NCBI RefSeq assembly: GCF_000263735.1
Contig: NC_017946.1
Span: forward strand, 227,348-291,347
Direction of reading: 5' to 3'
Length of the DNA stretch: 64,000 nucleotides
DNA from: Pyrococcus sp. ST04
GTDB lineage: Archaea > Methanobacteriota_B > Thermococci > Thermococcales > Thermococcaceae
In this document: piece after piece, positions 7,601 to 17,522 of the stretch
Layout: each line of letters starts with the position of its first letter
Numbering within the stretch: the stretch's first letter is position 1
Program-made: the position numbers and the translations under genes
The notes under the pieces: generated by a model
What the model saw: only the letters and a program-made list of their open reading frames with translations
Database searches by the model: none
Told to the model about the DNA's origin: nothing

Positions 7601-9746
7601 GGTCTATGTTAGGAGAAAGCCCAAAAAGAACGTTAAGGTGTATTCCTATGACCCAGTGAGCAATAAGGTTGTCCTTACTGAGATCGATGATGTCATAAAG
7701 GCACCAACCACGGATCATCTCATTAGATTTGAGCTTGAGCTTGGCAGGAGTTTTGAGACTACTGTGGATCATCCAGTTCTAGTTTACGAGAATGGGAAAT
7801 TCATTGAGAAAAAGGCTTTTGAAGTTAGAGAAGGCGATTTAATCCTGATTCCAAGGCTTGAACTTCCAAGCGAGAATGCTGAGAAAATTGACGTTTTAGA
7901 AATTCTTTCATCTGAAGAGTTCAGTGAGATTTGGGATGGGATTGTTGTTAGGGGCATTGTCCCCTGGCTTCGCTCGAAAGGAGCAAATATTGTTGGGGAC
8001 TCACTACCAGTTTCAAAGCTTCTCAGAATTCTTAAGGATTTAAAGATACCCCTTGATGAAGTTCCAGACTGTAAACTTTTCTTAAAGGATGATGACGTTG
8101 AAATAAGTCGCTTTATTCCAATGAAGCCCTTCTTACGAGTACTTGGCTACTATCTTGCTAGGGGATATACTAAGAGTCCCAATGGGATTGAGTTCTTGAT
8201 AGAGAGTGATGCTGGAAGAGAAGATTTGGTGAGGTCACTTGGACTGGCCTTTGGTGGTAATATTGAAGTAGAGAGCAAAGATAATAAGGTGGTAATAAAC
8301 TCTAAGGTTGTTCACTTGCTCCTTGTAAAACTACTCAAGGCTGGAGAGAGTACTGACACTAAGAGAGTTCCAGCTTTTATGTTCTCTCTTGCTCCAGAAC
8401 TCGTTGCCGAATTCCTTAGGGCATACTTTAAGTACAAAGGAGAAGTCGTGGAGGAAACTTCGAGTGCAATTGTTTATGCCGACAACAGATTATTACTCGA
8501 GGACATTGAACTTCTGTTAATCTCAAAATTTGGCATCCTGGGTCACTATGCAGTGGGCAAAGATTCAGTGTATTCACTAAAAATCACGGGTGAGCACTAT
8601 CTAAAGTTCCTTGACAGTATTGGTCTCGATAGTAAGCGCAAAGTCGAGATTCCAAATGGGAAAAATCTTATTTCGCAAGAAACTGGATGGGTTGTTAGGG
8701 TTGAAAAAATTAAGTACCTTAAGCCAAAGGAGAAGTTTGTATTCTCACTAAGTGCCAAGGATTATCACAATGTTATAGTCAATGAAGGAATTTTGGTTCA
8801 CCAGTGTGATGGGGATGAAGATGCTGTAATGCTCCTTTTAGATGCTCTCCTTAACTTCTCCCGCTACTATCTTCCAGAGAAGCGTGGTGGAAAAATGGAT
8901 GCTCCTTTGGTCATTACTACTCGGCTTGATCCGAGAGAAGTTGATAGCGAGGTTCATAATATGGACATAGTTAGATATTATCCACTTGAGTTTTATGAAG
9001 CTACTTATGAACTTAAGTCTCCAAAAGAGCTAGTTGGAGTAATTGAGAGGGTTGAAGATAGACTAGGAAAGCCTGAAATGTACTATGGAATAAAGTTTAC
9101 TCATGATACAGATGATATAGCACTTGGTCCCAAAATGAGCCTCTACAAGCAGTTGGAGGATATGGAAGAAAAAGTTAGGAGGCAATTGAACCTTGCAAGA
9201 AGGATTAGAGCTGTTGATGAGAACTATGTTGCCGAAACAGTTCTTAATTCTCATTTAATTCCAGATCTGAGAGGTAATTTGAGAAGCTTTACAAGGCAAG
9301 AGTTCCGCTGTGTTAAATGTAATACCAAGTTTAGAAGACCTCCTATGGGAGGTAAGTGTCCAGTATGTGGTGGAAAGATAGTTCTCACGGTAAGTAAGGG
9401 AGCTATTGAGAAATACCTAGGAACCGCTAAGATGCTTGTTACGGAGTATAAGGTTAAGAATTACACGAGACAGAGAATTTGCCTAACGGAGAAGGACATA
9501 GATGCCTTGTTTGAGCATTTATTCCCGGAAACTCAGCTGACATTGGTTGTTAATCCAAACGATATTTGCCAGAGAATGATAAGGGAGAGAACCGGTCATG
9601 TAAGTAGTGGTGGACTATTGGAGAACTTTAGGTCAAATAATGCTGAGAACAAGAAGGATTCCGATAATAGACCTAAGAAAAAGGCAAAAGAAAAGCCAAA
9701 GAGGAAGAAAATCATAAGTTTAGAGGACTTCTTCTCTTCTCGCTAA
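4620..9746 (+). CDS. polC: DNA polymerase D large subunit DP2, with intein
   Basis: Catalytic subunit of replicative PolD. I start it at the ATG at 4620, coupled to the DP1 stop as TGATG, instead of the GTG three codons upstream; MELPKEIEEY is the familiar family N-terminus. The precursor is 1708 residues: 437 of intein and 1271 of mature DP2. Visible are a Lys/Glu-rich linker near 280-305, a zinc-binding region with several CPKC pairs (about 708-775), the catalytic DGDED motif directly after the intein, a C-terminal zinc finger (CVKCNTKF to CPVCGGK) and a C-terminal PCNA-binding-like motif ISLEDFF. Last gene of the coupled orc1-polB-polC set. Confidence 0.97.
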   Translation: MELPKEIEEYFEMLQKEIDRAYEIAKKARAQGKDPSLDVEIPQATDMAGRVESLVGPPGVAKRIRELVKEYGKEIAALKIVDEIIEGKFGDFGSKEKYAEQAVRTALAILTEGIVSAPIEGIADVKIKRNTWADNSEYLALYYAGPIRSSGGTAQALSVLVGDYVRKKLGLDRFKPSEKHIERMVEEVDLYHRAVTRLQYHPSPEEVRLAMKNIPIEITGEATDDVEVSHRDVPGVETNQLRGGAILVLAEGVLQKAKKLVKYIDKMGIEGWDWLKEFVEAKEKGEGKEDKEEKSENTSQAETAVEELRVEVEKGFYYELYEKFRSEIAPSDKYAKEIIGGRPLFAGPSSNGGFRLRYGRSRVSGFATWSINPATMILVDEFLAIGTQMKTERPGKGAVVTPSTTAEGPIVKLKDGSVVRVDDYQLALKIRDNVEEILYLGDAIIAFGDFVENNQTLLPANYVEEWWIQEFVKAVKDIYEVELRPFEENSKDAVEEAADYLDVDKDFLFKMLYDPLRVKPPIELAIHFSKILDIPLHPYYTLYWNSLEPEDVEELWRILKDNAEIEWDSFRGIRLAKKIKISLESLGKAKRYLELLGLPHTLSDGVVIIEYPWSAALLTPLGNLEWEFKAKPMFTVIDIINENNDIKLRDRGISWIGARMGRPEKAKERKMKPPVQVLFPIGLAGGSSRDIKKAAEEGKIAEVEIAFFKCPKCGHVGPEHICPRCGTRKELLWTCPKCKAEYPEEQAKGYDYTCPKCNIKLKPFAKRKIKPSELLNRAMENVKVYGVDKLKGVMGMTSGWKMAEPLEKGLLRAKNEVYVFKDGTIRFDATDAPITHFKPREIGVSVDKLRELGYTHDFEGKPLVSEDQILELKPQDIILSKEAGKYLLRVANFVDDLLEKFYGLPRFYNAEKMEDLIGHLVIGLAPHTSAGIVGRIIGFVDALVGYAHPYFHAAKRRNCFPGDTRILVQVDGKPARITIRELYELFEDESYEKMVYVRRKPKKNVKVYSYDPVSNKVVLTEIDDVIKAPTTDHLIRFELELGRSFETTVDHPVLVYENGKFIEKKAFEVREGDLILIPRLELPSENAEKIDVLEILSSEEFSEIWDGIVVRGIVPWLRSKGANIVGDSLPVSKLLRILKDLKIPLDEVPDCKLFLKDDDVEISRFIPMKPFLRVLGYYLARGYTKSPNGIEFLIESDAGREDLVRSLGLAFGGNIEVESKDNKVVINSKVVHLLLVKLLKAGESTDTKRVPAFMFSLAPELVAEFLRAYFKYKGEVVEETSSAIVYADNRLLLEDIELLLISKFGILGHYAVGKDSVYSLKITGEHYLKFLDSIGLDSKRKVEIPNGKNLISQETGWVVRVEKIKYLKPKEKFVFSLSAKDYHNVIVNEGILVHQCDGDEDAVMLLLDALLNFSRYYLPEKRGGKMDAPLVITTRLDPREVDSEVHNMDIVRYYPLEFYEATYELKSPKELVGVIERVEDRLGKPEMYYGIKFTHDTDDIALGPKMSLYKQLEDMEEKVRRQLNLARRIRAVDENYVAETVLNSHLIPDLRGNLRSFTRQEFRCVKCNTKFRRPPMGGKCPVCGGKIVLTVSKGAIEKYLGTAKMLVTEYKVKNYTRQRICLTEKDIDALFEHLFPETQLTLVVNPNDICQRMIRERTGHVSSGGLLENFRSNNAENKKDSDNRPKKKAKEKPKRKKIISLEDFFSSR
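7494..8804 (+). mobile_element. DP2 (Pol II) intein with degenerate LAGLIDADG endonuclease
   Basis: A 437-residue in-frame intein between RRN and CDGDED, residues 959-1395 of the precursor. Splicing block A is CFPGDTRILV with Cys1; block B is FETTVDHPVLV; blocks F/G are YHNVIVNEGILVHQ, ending in Gln where most inteins have Asn; the +1 extein residue is Cys. The homologous P. abyssi Pol-II intein is known to splice with a C-terminal Gln. Two endonuclease-like helices are recognisable (VLGYYLARGY and LRAYFKYKG), but the acidic catalytic positions are Arg and Lys, so the endonuclease is probably dead. Confidence 0.93.
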
Positions 9747-9752
9747 CCACAA

Positions 9753-9766
9753 CTTTTAAGTTATAT
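9753..9766 (+). promoter_or_regulatory. Putative promoter for the hydrolase-radB pair
   Basis: AACTTTTAAGTTATA is a TATA-like element 30-45 bases before the hydrolase ATG, in the 51-base gap after polC. It suggests that the next two genes have their own transcript. Confidence 0.4.
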
Positions 9767-9797
9767 GTTGAGAATAAAATCCCTGGAGGCTTAGCCA

Positions 9798-10430
9798 ATG
9801 AAGATAGTTTGGTATGGACACGCTTGTTTTTTAATTAAAACTGAAGGAGTGAGTATCCTAATAGATCCTTATCCAGATGTTGATGAAGACAGAATGGAGA
9901 AAGTAGATTACATCCTAATAACTCATGAGCACATGGATCATTATGGGAAAACTCCTTTGATAGCAAAACTTAACGACGCCGAGGTCATAGGGCCAAAGAC
10001 AGTATACCTAATGGCAATTAGTGATGGACTCACAAAAGTCAGAGAGATTGAAGCAGGTCAAGAAATTGAGCTTGGTGATGTTAAAGTTGAAGCATTTTAT
10101 ACAGAGCATCCTACCAGCCAATACCCCCTGGGATACCTAATAAAAGGTGAGAAAAATGTTGCCCATCTTGGAGATACATATTACAGTCCGACATTTAAAC
10201 AGCTTAGAGGGAAAGTGGATGTTCTTCTGGTTCCGATAGGTGGTAGATCCACTGCAAGCGAGAGAGAGGCTGTAGATATCATTGATATAATAAAGCCTAG
10301 AATAGTCGTTCCAATGCACTATGGAACATATGGGCCAAATAATGTTGAGAACTTTAAACAAGAGCTCATAAAAAGGAGGGTTTGGGTTCTTGTAAAGGAC
10401 CTAAAGCCTTATGAGGGTTTCGAAGTTTGA
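9798..10430 (+). CDS. UPF0173 metal-dependent hydrolase (metallo-beta-lactamase fold)
   Basis: A 210-residue cytosolic protein of the MBL-fold UPF0173 family. The metal site HEHMDH is at residues 43-48, with further ligands likely in HPTS, GDTYY and the late PMHYG. The ATG is preceded by CTGGAGG. The substrate is unknown; short MBL proteins of this type include lactonases and phosphodiesterases. It is followed 10 bases later by radB and is probably cotranscribed with it. Family assignment is confident; function is not. Confidence 0.85.
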   Translation: MKIVWYGHACFLIKTEGVSILIDPYPDVDEDRMEKVDYILITHEHMDHYGKTPLIAKLNDAEVIGPKTVYLMAISDGLTKVREIEAGQEIELGDVKVEAFYTEHPTSQYPLGYLIKGEKNVAHLGDTYYSPTFKQLRGKVDVLLVPIGGRSTASEREAVDIIDIIKPRIVVPMHYGTYGPNNVENFKQELIKRRVWVLVKDLKPYEGFEV

Positions 10431-10440
10431 GGGTAAAGAA

Positions 10441-11121
10441 ATGTTGCTAACTACTGGAGTTAAGGGGTTAGATAGGCTTTTGGCTGGTGGAGTTGCTAAG
10501 GGTGTTATTTTGCAGGTGTATGGCCCCTTTGCTACGGGCAAAACAACTTTTGCTATGCAAGTTGGATTGCTAAACGAGGGTAAGGTTGCATACGTTGATA
10601 CGGAAGGTGGTTTTTCCCCAGAAAGACTTTCTCAAATGGCCGAGGCAAGGGGAATTGATCCACAGAGAGCCCTTGAGAAGTTTTTAATTTTTGAACCTAT
10701 GGATTTAAACGAGCAGAGGAAAATAATCTCAAAGCTGAAGACAATTATTAATGAGAAATTCTCTTTAGTTGTTGTTGATTCCTTAACCGCCCACTATAGG
10801 GCTGAAGGAAGGGATTATGGGGAAATAGCGAAGCAACTTCAAGTTCTTCAGTGGATAGCGAGGAAGAAAAATGTTGCAGTTATAGTTGTAAATCAGGTGT
10901 ATTATGATTCATCAAGCGGAGAACTCAAGCCAATAGCCGAGCACACTCTTGGGTACAGGACGAAGGATATTCTGAGATTTGAGAAGCTTAGGGTTGGGGT
11001 TAGAATTGCAGTCTTAGAGAGGCACAGGTTGAGGCCAGAGGGGGGAATAGTGTACTTTAAAATAACTGACAAAGGGCTAGAGGATGTTGAGGTTGAAAAT
11101 TGGAAAAATAGGGAGGATTAA
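10441..11121 (+). CDS. radB: RadB, RadA/RecA paralogue
   Basis: A 226-residue recombinase paralogue consisting of the ATPase core only, without the N-terminal helix-hairpin-helix domain of RadA. Walker A is GPFATGKTT (28-36) and Walker B is LVVVDS. RadB binds RadA, Hjc and DNA and is thought to be a recombination mediator. I chose the ATG at 10441, after GAGGGTAAAGAA, over the ATG at 10411, which lies inside the upstream gene; the product then begins [11 protein letters not shown] as in known RadB. The 3' end overlaps the convergent FAU-1 gene by 4 bases. Confidence 0.95.
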   Translation: MLLTTGVKGLDRLLAGGVAKGVILQVYGPFATGKTTFAMQVGLLNEGKVAYVDTEGGFSPERLSQMAEARGIDPQRALEKFLIFEPMDLNEQRKIISKLKTIINEKFSLVVVDSLTAHYRAEGRDYGEIAKQLQVLQWIARKKNVAVIVVNQVYYDSSSGELKPIAEHTLGYRTKDILRFEKLRVGVRIAVLERHRLRPEGGIVYFKITDKGLEDVEVENWKNRED

Positions 11122-12527
11122 ACTCTGTCGTAGACTTCTTTGGCTATTTTGAGAGTCGCCTTGTAAAGCTTTTCGCTTATTATTCCATCTTCGTAGTGTT
11201 CCTTGAGTTTTTCCTTATCTATTATCTCTTTTTTTCCATCTGGCCACTTAACTATGTCAACTTCTAAGTCTATGTATCTCGCCCTGTCTGGGTAGATTTC
11301 TACTGGAGTGTTTATGTTGTAGAACTCTCCTTTCAGGTTTCCTTCCTTGTCATAATATCTATGAACGAACCACCATTTTCCAGCTTCTATTTCGGTTATT
11401 GCATAATCTCCATGCTCTATAGGAACCCCTAGTCCATCATACAGCTTCTCTGGCTTTAGAAATCTCTTAATTTTGACTTTTAGCGGATTGGTTGAAACCT
11501 CTATTATCTCCCCTGGCCCTATTTTTATTACCTGTCCATCTGGCTTTACGTGGTTCAGCGTAAATAGCCATCCAACCTTTGGCCCTTTGTTTTGAATTAC
11601 TGCCTCTATAAACCCCTCGCTAATCTTCTGTCTTTGGGAGGGTATCTTTGCCAATATCCCCTCCGCAACTTCCACGGCAAGCGTGAATTCTGGGTCATAG
11701 GATTTAAATTGATGGTGTCCCTCTATAGTTGGGACGACTTTGTTCCTTATCTCATCAAGCTTTTTCTTTGCTCCTCCACCGAATTCTACTTCGTAAATTT
11801 CTCTGCCTTCAACGATTTCTGCAGGGGCGGAGTATTTCTCGGCTTCTTTTAGCTTATCAGCTATTTTTGAGAGTCTAACTAGTTCATCCCTTAAAACGTT
11901 CCACTCCTTATACGCAGCGGCTGTTCTCCAAAGAACTCCCCATTCTCCGAGATCTACACTAAGTCCTAAAATCCTAAGCCTTTCCCTTTCTTCTGGATCT
12001 CTAATCTTTCTTGATATCTTAACATGTCTTTGCACACCAATTGGCTTTGGTATTAAGACTGCGTAGTCTCCAGGTATGGTTATGAGAACGCTTAGGTGGG
12101 GAAGAACATTGTGTTTTTTTACTTGAACTACAACCTCATCCCCCTCTACAGCATCTGGAAGCTCTTCAATGAGTACAGTTCCAATGGCATTTCCTATGTC
12201 AACGTAGACATATCTGTCGTCTCTTTTCACTACTATGCCTTTATATATCCCGTACAACTTATAGGGGAGCTTTCTGAAGAAGACATCAATTAACTCCTCT
12301 TCGAGGGCTTTTCTAACCTCCTCAACTCCAGTTCCAACCATAGTTATCCCATGGTTTTTATCATAAATATCTACGTCGAAGTCCTCAAAGCTCTTCTCAA
12401 TTCCTAGCCTCTCTGCTATAACGTCACTTGGTTGGACAATCTTAAACCCCTTATCCATTAGCAGCTTTGTAAGGGCCGTACTATAAATTCCCCTAATCCT
12501 CACCGAGATCTCTGAGTCTGTAGACAC
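11118..12527 (-). CDS. fau-1: FAU-1 type RNA-binding ribonuclease (RNase E/G-like, DUF402)
   Basis: A protein of about 469 residues matching FAU-1, first described in P. furiosus as an AU-rich RNA-binding protein and later linked to RNase E/G-type 5S rRNA processing. An S1/RNase E-like N-terminal half ([26 protein letters not shown]) is followed by a central helical part and a C-terminal DUF402 domain ([31 protein letters not shown]). I place the start at the GTG at 12527, which has GAGGTG six bases upstream; the ATG at 12554 would lengthen it by nine residues and deepen the overlap with the upstream gene. Confidence 0.88.
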   Translation of the reverse strand: MSTDSEISVRIRGIYSTALTKLLMDKGFKIVQPSDVIAERLGIEKSFEDFDVDIYDKNHGITMVGTGVEEVRKALEEELIDVFFRKLPYKLYGIYKGIVVKRDDRYVYVDIGNAIGTVLIEELPDAVEGDEVVVQVKKHNVLPHLSVLITIPGDYAVLIPKPIGVQRHVKISRKIRDPEERERLRILGLSVDLGEWGVLWRTAAAYKEWNVLRDELVRLSKIADKLKEAEKYSAPAEIVEGREIYEVEFGGGAKKKLDEIRNKVVPTIEGHHQFKSYDPEFTLAVEVAEGILAKIPSQRQKISEGFIEAVIQNKGPKVGWLFTLNHVKPDGQVIKIGPGEIIEVSTNPLKVKIKRFLKPEKLYDGLGVPIEHGDYAITEIEAGKWWFVHRYYDKEGNLKGEFYNINTPVEIYPDRARYIDLEVDIVKWPDGKKEIIDKEKLKEHYEDGIISEKLYKATLKIAKEVYDRV

Positions 12528-13272
12528 TTTCACCACCTCTTTCCATTCTTTCAATTACTCCAATGAGAGCTAGACCATCAAGGATATCCACTATTTCATC
12601 CCTCGAAATTCCAGTTTCCTTTTCTAAGTGCCAAATTTCAATCCATTTAAGCCCCATTTCGTTTAATTTTCTAATTGAAAACTCGACTTTGAAAACGTCT
12701 GAAGGCCTATGATAGAGATACTTTAAGAACTTTATTAATGCTTCAAATCTTTCAAAGATTTTCTCAACATTTGATATTTTTTCGAGAATTGAAGAGGGTA
12801 TGCCTCCCTCCTTAATTAGTCCAATGAATTCCGCGTAAGTTATCATTGAGTTGAGGTTTTCGGTTATCAAATAGTCGTAATTTCTGTTAAACTGGATAAT
12901 CTTTTTTATTGAAAATTGAAACTTATTCAAGTCTTCAGTATTTAGCATGGCTTCTTCTATCATCCCTTTCATTTGAATCATTAGTCTTAATGTTTCTTTT
13001 ACTGTGTTTTCAAAATCTTTGCCTATCTTGAAGCCGTTGTCAGCTATTTGGGATATTAGTCTAATTTCCTCATTTATTGTTTGATATGCCTCTTCCAATA
13101 TTGATTTTTCATTTCCTATACGTGGCAGTATTCCTTCAAAATTCCTATGTAATTCTCGGACTTTCTTTAATTCCTCAATCAATATTCTCCCCCATACTAT
13201 ATTTTCTTTCATAAAATATATCAAGATTTCAGTTGTCTTAGAGGAGATCCTCACCAATAAATCTATTAACAC
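12493..13272 (-). CDS. Uncharacterised protein with C-terminal winged helix
   Basis: I do not recognise this 259-residue protein. Most of it is predicted long alpha helix, with repeated Ile/Glu/Lys heptad-like stretches over about 30-190. The last 60 residues look like a winged helix ([20 protein letters not shown] then [14 protein letters not shown]). It overlaps the start of the FAU-1 gene by about 35 bases, so the two are probably cotranscribed. The start is uncertain: the GTG at 13272 and the ATG at 13212 both lack a clear ribosome site. A DNA-binding or dimeric regulatory role is possible but unproven. Confidence 0.7.
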   Translation of the reverse strand: MLIDLLVRISSKTTEILIYFMKENIVWGRILIEELKKVRELHRNFEGILPRIGNEKSILEEAYQTINEEIRLISQIADNGFKIGKDFENTVKETLRLMIQMKGMIEEAMLNTEDLNKFQFSIKKIIQFNRNYDYLITENLNSMITYAEFIGLIKEGGIPSSILEKISNVEKIFERFEALIKFLKYLYHRPSDVFKVEFSIRKLNEMGLKWIEIWHLEKETGISRDEIVDILDGLALIGVIERMERGGESVYRLRDLGED

Positions 13273-13292
13273 TCTATGTATACAAACTCAAA

Positions 13293-15075
<1,783 letters not shown>

Positions 15076-15124
15076 CGCAAAGGCTTATTTTTATCATTTC
15101 ACCTGTCCTTCTTAGGAGGTTGCA

Positions 15125-16045
15125 ATGTTCATAGACAGATTCGGAAGGCCTGTTACTAACCTTCGAATATCTTTAACAAAAGAGTGTAATCTCAACTGCT
15201 TTTACTGCCATAGGGAAGGTCAGCTTGATGGAGAGCGGAGAATGACTCCTGAGGAAATAGAGAGGATAGTTAGGATAGCTTCTCGATTAGGAATCAAAAA
15301 AGTTAAGCTCACGGGAGGAGAACCAACAATAAGGAAAGACATAGTCGAAATCGTGAAGAGGATAAGGCCCTATGTGATAGACTTGTCTTTAACCACGAAC
15401 GGAACTACGCTGTACACACTGGCAGATGACCTCAAAGAAGCTGGGCTTGATAGGGTTAACATAAGTCTTGATACACTTGACAGAAAGAAGTATAAGATGA
15501 TAACAGGTTTTGACGTTCTTGATCAGGTTATAAAAGGAATTAAGAAAGCCGTAAAGCTGTTCTATCCGGTAAAGCTAAACATGGTCGTCATGAGGGGAAT
15601 AAATGATGACGAAATCTGGGATATGATAAAGTTTGCTGGCGACGTTGGGGCAATTCTTCAGTTGATAGAGATAGAGGTTCCCAGGGAGATGGAAAACTCT
15701 CAGTTTTTTAGGGATTTCTTTTATCCTTTAAAACCCCTCGAGGAGGAATTTGAAAAGATTGCCGTTGAGATAAGGGAGCGGAGAATGCATAGAAGGAGGA
15801 AGTACTTCCTACCAGTGGATGGAAAAGTTGTGGAGGTTGAAGTAGTTAGGTCGATGCATAATACTGTATTCTGTATGAACTGTACTAGATTAAGACTTAC
15901 TGCCGATGGTTACCTAAAGACATGCCTGCTTCGAAAAGATGACTTGATAGACATTCTTGGACCTATGAGGAGAGGTGCAAGTGATGCGGAGCTTGTAGAG
16001 ATATTCAAGAGGGCTGTATATATGAGGAAACCCTATTGGATTTAA
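15125..16045 (+). CDS. moaA: GTP 3',8-cyclase MoaA, molybdenum/tungsten cofactor synthesis
   Basis: A 306-residue radical SAM enzyme catalysing the first step of molybdopterin synthesis (GTP to 3',8-cyclo-7,8-dihydro-GTP), needed for the tungsten enzymes of Pyrococcus. The N-terminal cluster motif is C21-x3-C25-x2-C28 (CNLNCFYC), followed by the SAM-binding GGEP. The C-terminal cluster is C-x2-C-x13-C ([10 protein letters not shown] to LKTC). The ATG follows TTAGGAGG. The family usually ends in GG; this one ends KPYWI, as far as I recall common in archaeal versions. moaE lies at 25327. Confidence 0.95.
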   Translation: MFIDRFGRPVTNLRISLTKECNLNCFYCHREGQLDGERRMTPEEIERIVRIASRLGIKKVKLTGGEPTIRKDIVEIVKRIRPYVIDLSLTTNGTTLYTLADDLKEAGLDRVNISLDTLDRKKYKMITGFDVLDQVIKGIKKAVKLFYPVKLNMVVMRGINDDEIWDMIKFAGDVGAILQLIEIEVPREMENSQFFRDFFYPLKPLEEEFEKIAVEIRERRMHRRRKYFLPVDGKVVEVEVVRSMHNTVFCMNCTRLRLTADGYLKTCLLRKDDLIDILGPMRRGASDAELVEIFKRAVYMRKPYWI

Positions 16046-16070
16046 ATAAAAACGGAGGAAGGGACTAGTC

Positions 16071-17516
16071 TTATTTCTTCTTAATAAAGTCGAAGAGTGT
16101 AACTTGCTTTCCTTTCTTCTTCTCTTTTGGTTTTTCTTCTTTAGCTTCTTTTTTCTCTTCCTCTTCCTTCTTCTCAATATTTTCCTCCTCGACTTCCTCC
16201 TCTGCTTCTTCTACCTCTCCCTCCTCTTCATGCTCTTCTATTTCTTTTTCTTCCTCAGCTTTAGTGAGCTTGAGTTTTCTCCTTATTGCTAGAGCCTTTC
16301 CCCAAATTGTGCCTGCATTATCCTTTCCAGCTAAGAATTCAACTTCTTTTTCACTAAGCCCCAAGAAAACTGTAAAGTGGGCTGCTAGATCCAAGTTATT
16401 TTCGAATATCGTCCTTAGTATCTTCATTGTTTCAAGGGCCTCAAGCTTGCTCATGTGCATCTCTTTCATTATTTTTTTCAGTATGGAGTCCCTTGTTGAT
16501 CTCTCCTCTTTGCTCTCTGCCAGTATCTTTAAGGTGTTTGGTGGATAAAACTTTGCAAATCCTCTTTTCTTAGTTCCGGCGACAGCCACTCCGGCGGTCA
16601 TCATATCTATAGCGTACTTCCACAGGGAGTAGTTTCCGGTTCTGGAGGCCCTTCCTAGGTATATATCTGCCCTGCTTATTGCATCGTATGCCTTTGCCAT
16701 CTCTTCCGGCCTAAGATACATATGGGGAATGTTTTCGTCAACCCAGAGTAAGAATTCGTCGGGAGACATGTCAAGGTTCCAGAGTGCCATTTTGGCCTTT
16801 TTTGCATTATCACTTGAGAAAACGAGACCAAGTGCTTGAAATACAGTCTTTTCGACGTCTCTATATGCAAGTATTTGCTTTGCATCTTCAATTCCACCAA
16901 TTGCTACTGTTTGCAGGTCATTTATTGCCGCTCTGAGGTCTCCACTGGCTCTTTTTGCTATTTCAACGAGAATTTCTTTTGGAATTGTTATTCCCTCTTT
17001 TTTCAGTATTCTAACCATTGCTGTCATTAGGTCTCTCTGGGTGAGTCTTTTGTACTCGACTAACTCTGCTTTCTCTCTGATTTCCTTTGGAACTTCCCAA
17101 TACTTGTTTGCTGCCATTATTATGGGATTTCTTGCCTTATCAATTAATTTGGCTATCTCTTTCGCTCCACTTGGTTCTATGTTATCTGCCTCATCTAAGA
17201 ATATCAGCTTTCTCCTTTTTCCAAATATATCCATAGTGTATGCCGCTTGAACGTACCTTGCTATTTTCTCGTAAGTTCTTTCGTCACTTGCATTTAGCTC
17301 TATGACTTCGAAGTTGTACTCGTTAGCTATGGCGTAAACTGTAGTTGTTTTTCCGCTCCCTGGAGGCCCAGCTAAGAGTAATGCTTTCTTTTTTGGAGGA
17401 TTCCCATGAAGCCAGCTTTCTATCCACGCTTTAACTTTCTCTATAGCCTGCTCTTGGTTAACTATTTCACTTAATCTCTTCGGTCTATACTTCTCAACCC
17501 AGGGAAGCTCTGGCAT
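16071..17516 (-). CDS. rfcL: Replication factor C large subunit
   Basis: A 481-residue clamp-loader subunit that with RFC-S opens and loads PCNA. The RFC N-terminal box [12 protein letters not shown], Walker [10 protein letters not shown] (50-58), Walker B LIFLDEAD and sensor MAANKYWE are visible. After the AAA+ and collar domains comes a tail of about 60 residues, almost all Glu and Lys, ending in the PCNA-interacting motif QVTLFDFI at the very C-terminus. It starts 6 bases after the rfcS stop on the same strand, so the two form an operon. Confidence 0.97.
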   Translation of the reverse strand: MPELPWVEKYRPKRLSEIVNQEQAIEKVKAWIESWLHGNPPKKKALLLAGPPGSGKTTTVYAIANEYNFEVIELNASDERTYEKIARYVQAAYTMDIFGKRRKLIFLDEADNIEPSGAKEIAKLIDKARNPIIMAANKYWEVPKEIREKAELVEYKRLTQRDLMTAMVRILKKEGITIPKEILVEIAKRASGDLRAAINDLQTVAIGGIEDAKQILAYRDVEKTVFQALGLVFSSDNAKKAKMALWNLDMSPDEFLLWVDENIPHMYLRPEEMAKAYDAISRADIYLGRASRTGNYSLWKYAIDMMTAGVAVAGTKKRGFAKFYPPNTLKILAESKEERSTRDSILKKIMKEMHMSKLEALETMKILRTIFENNLDLAAHFTVFLGLSEKEVEFLAGKDNAGTIWGKALAIRRKLKLTKAEEEKEIEEHEEEGEVEEAEEEVEEENIEKKEEEEKKEAKEEKPKEKKKGKQVTLFDFIKKK

Positions 17517-17522
17517 GTTTCA

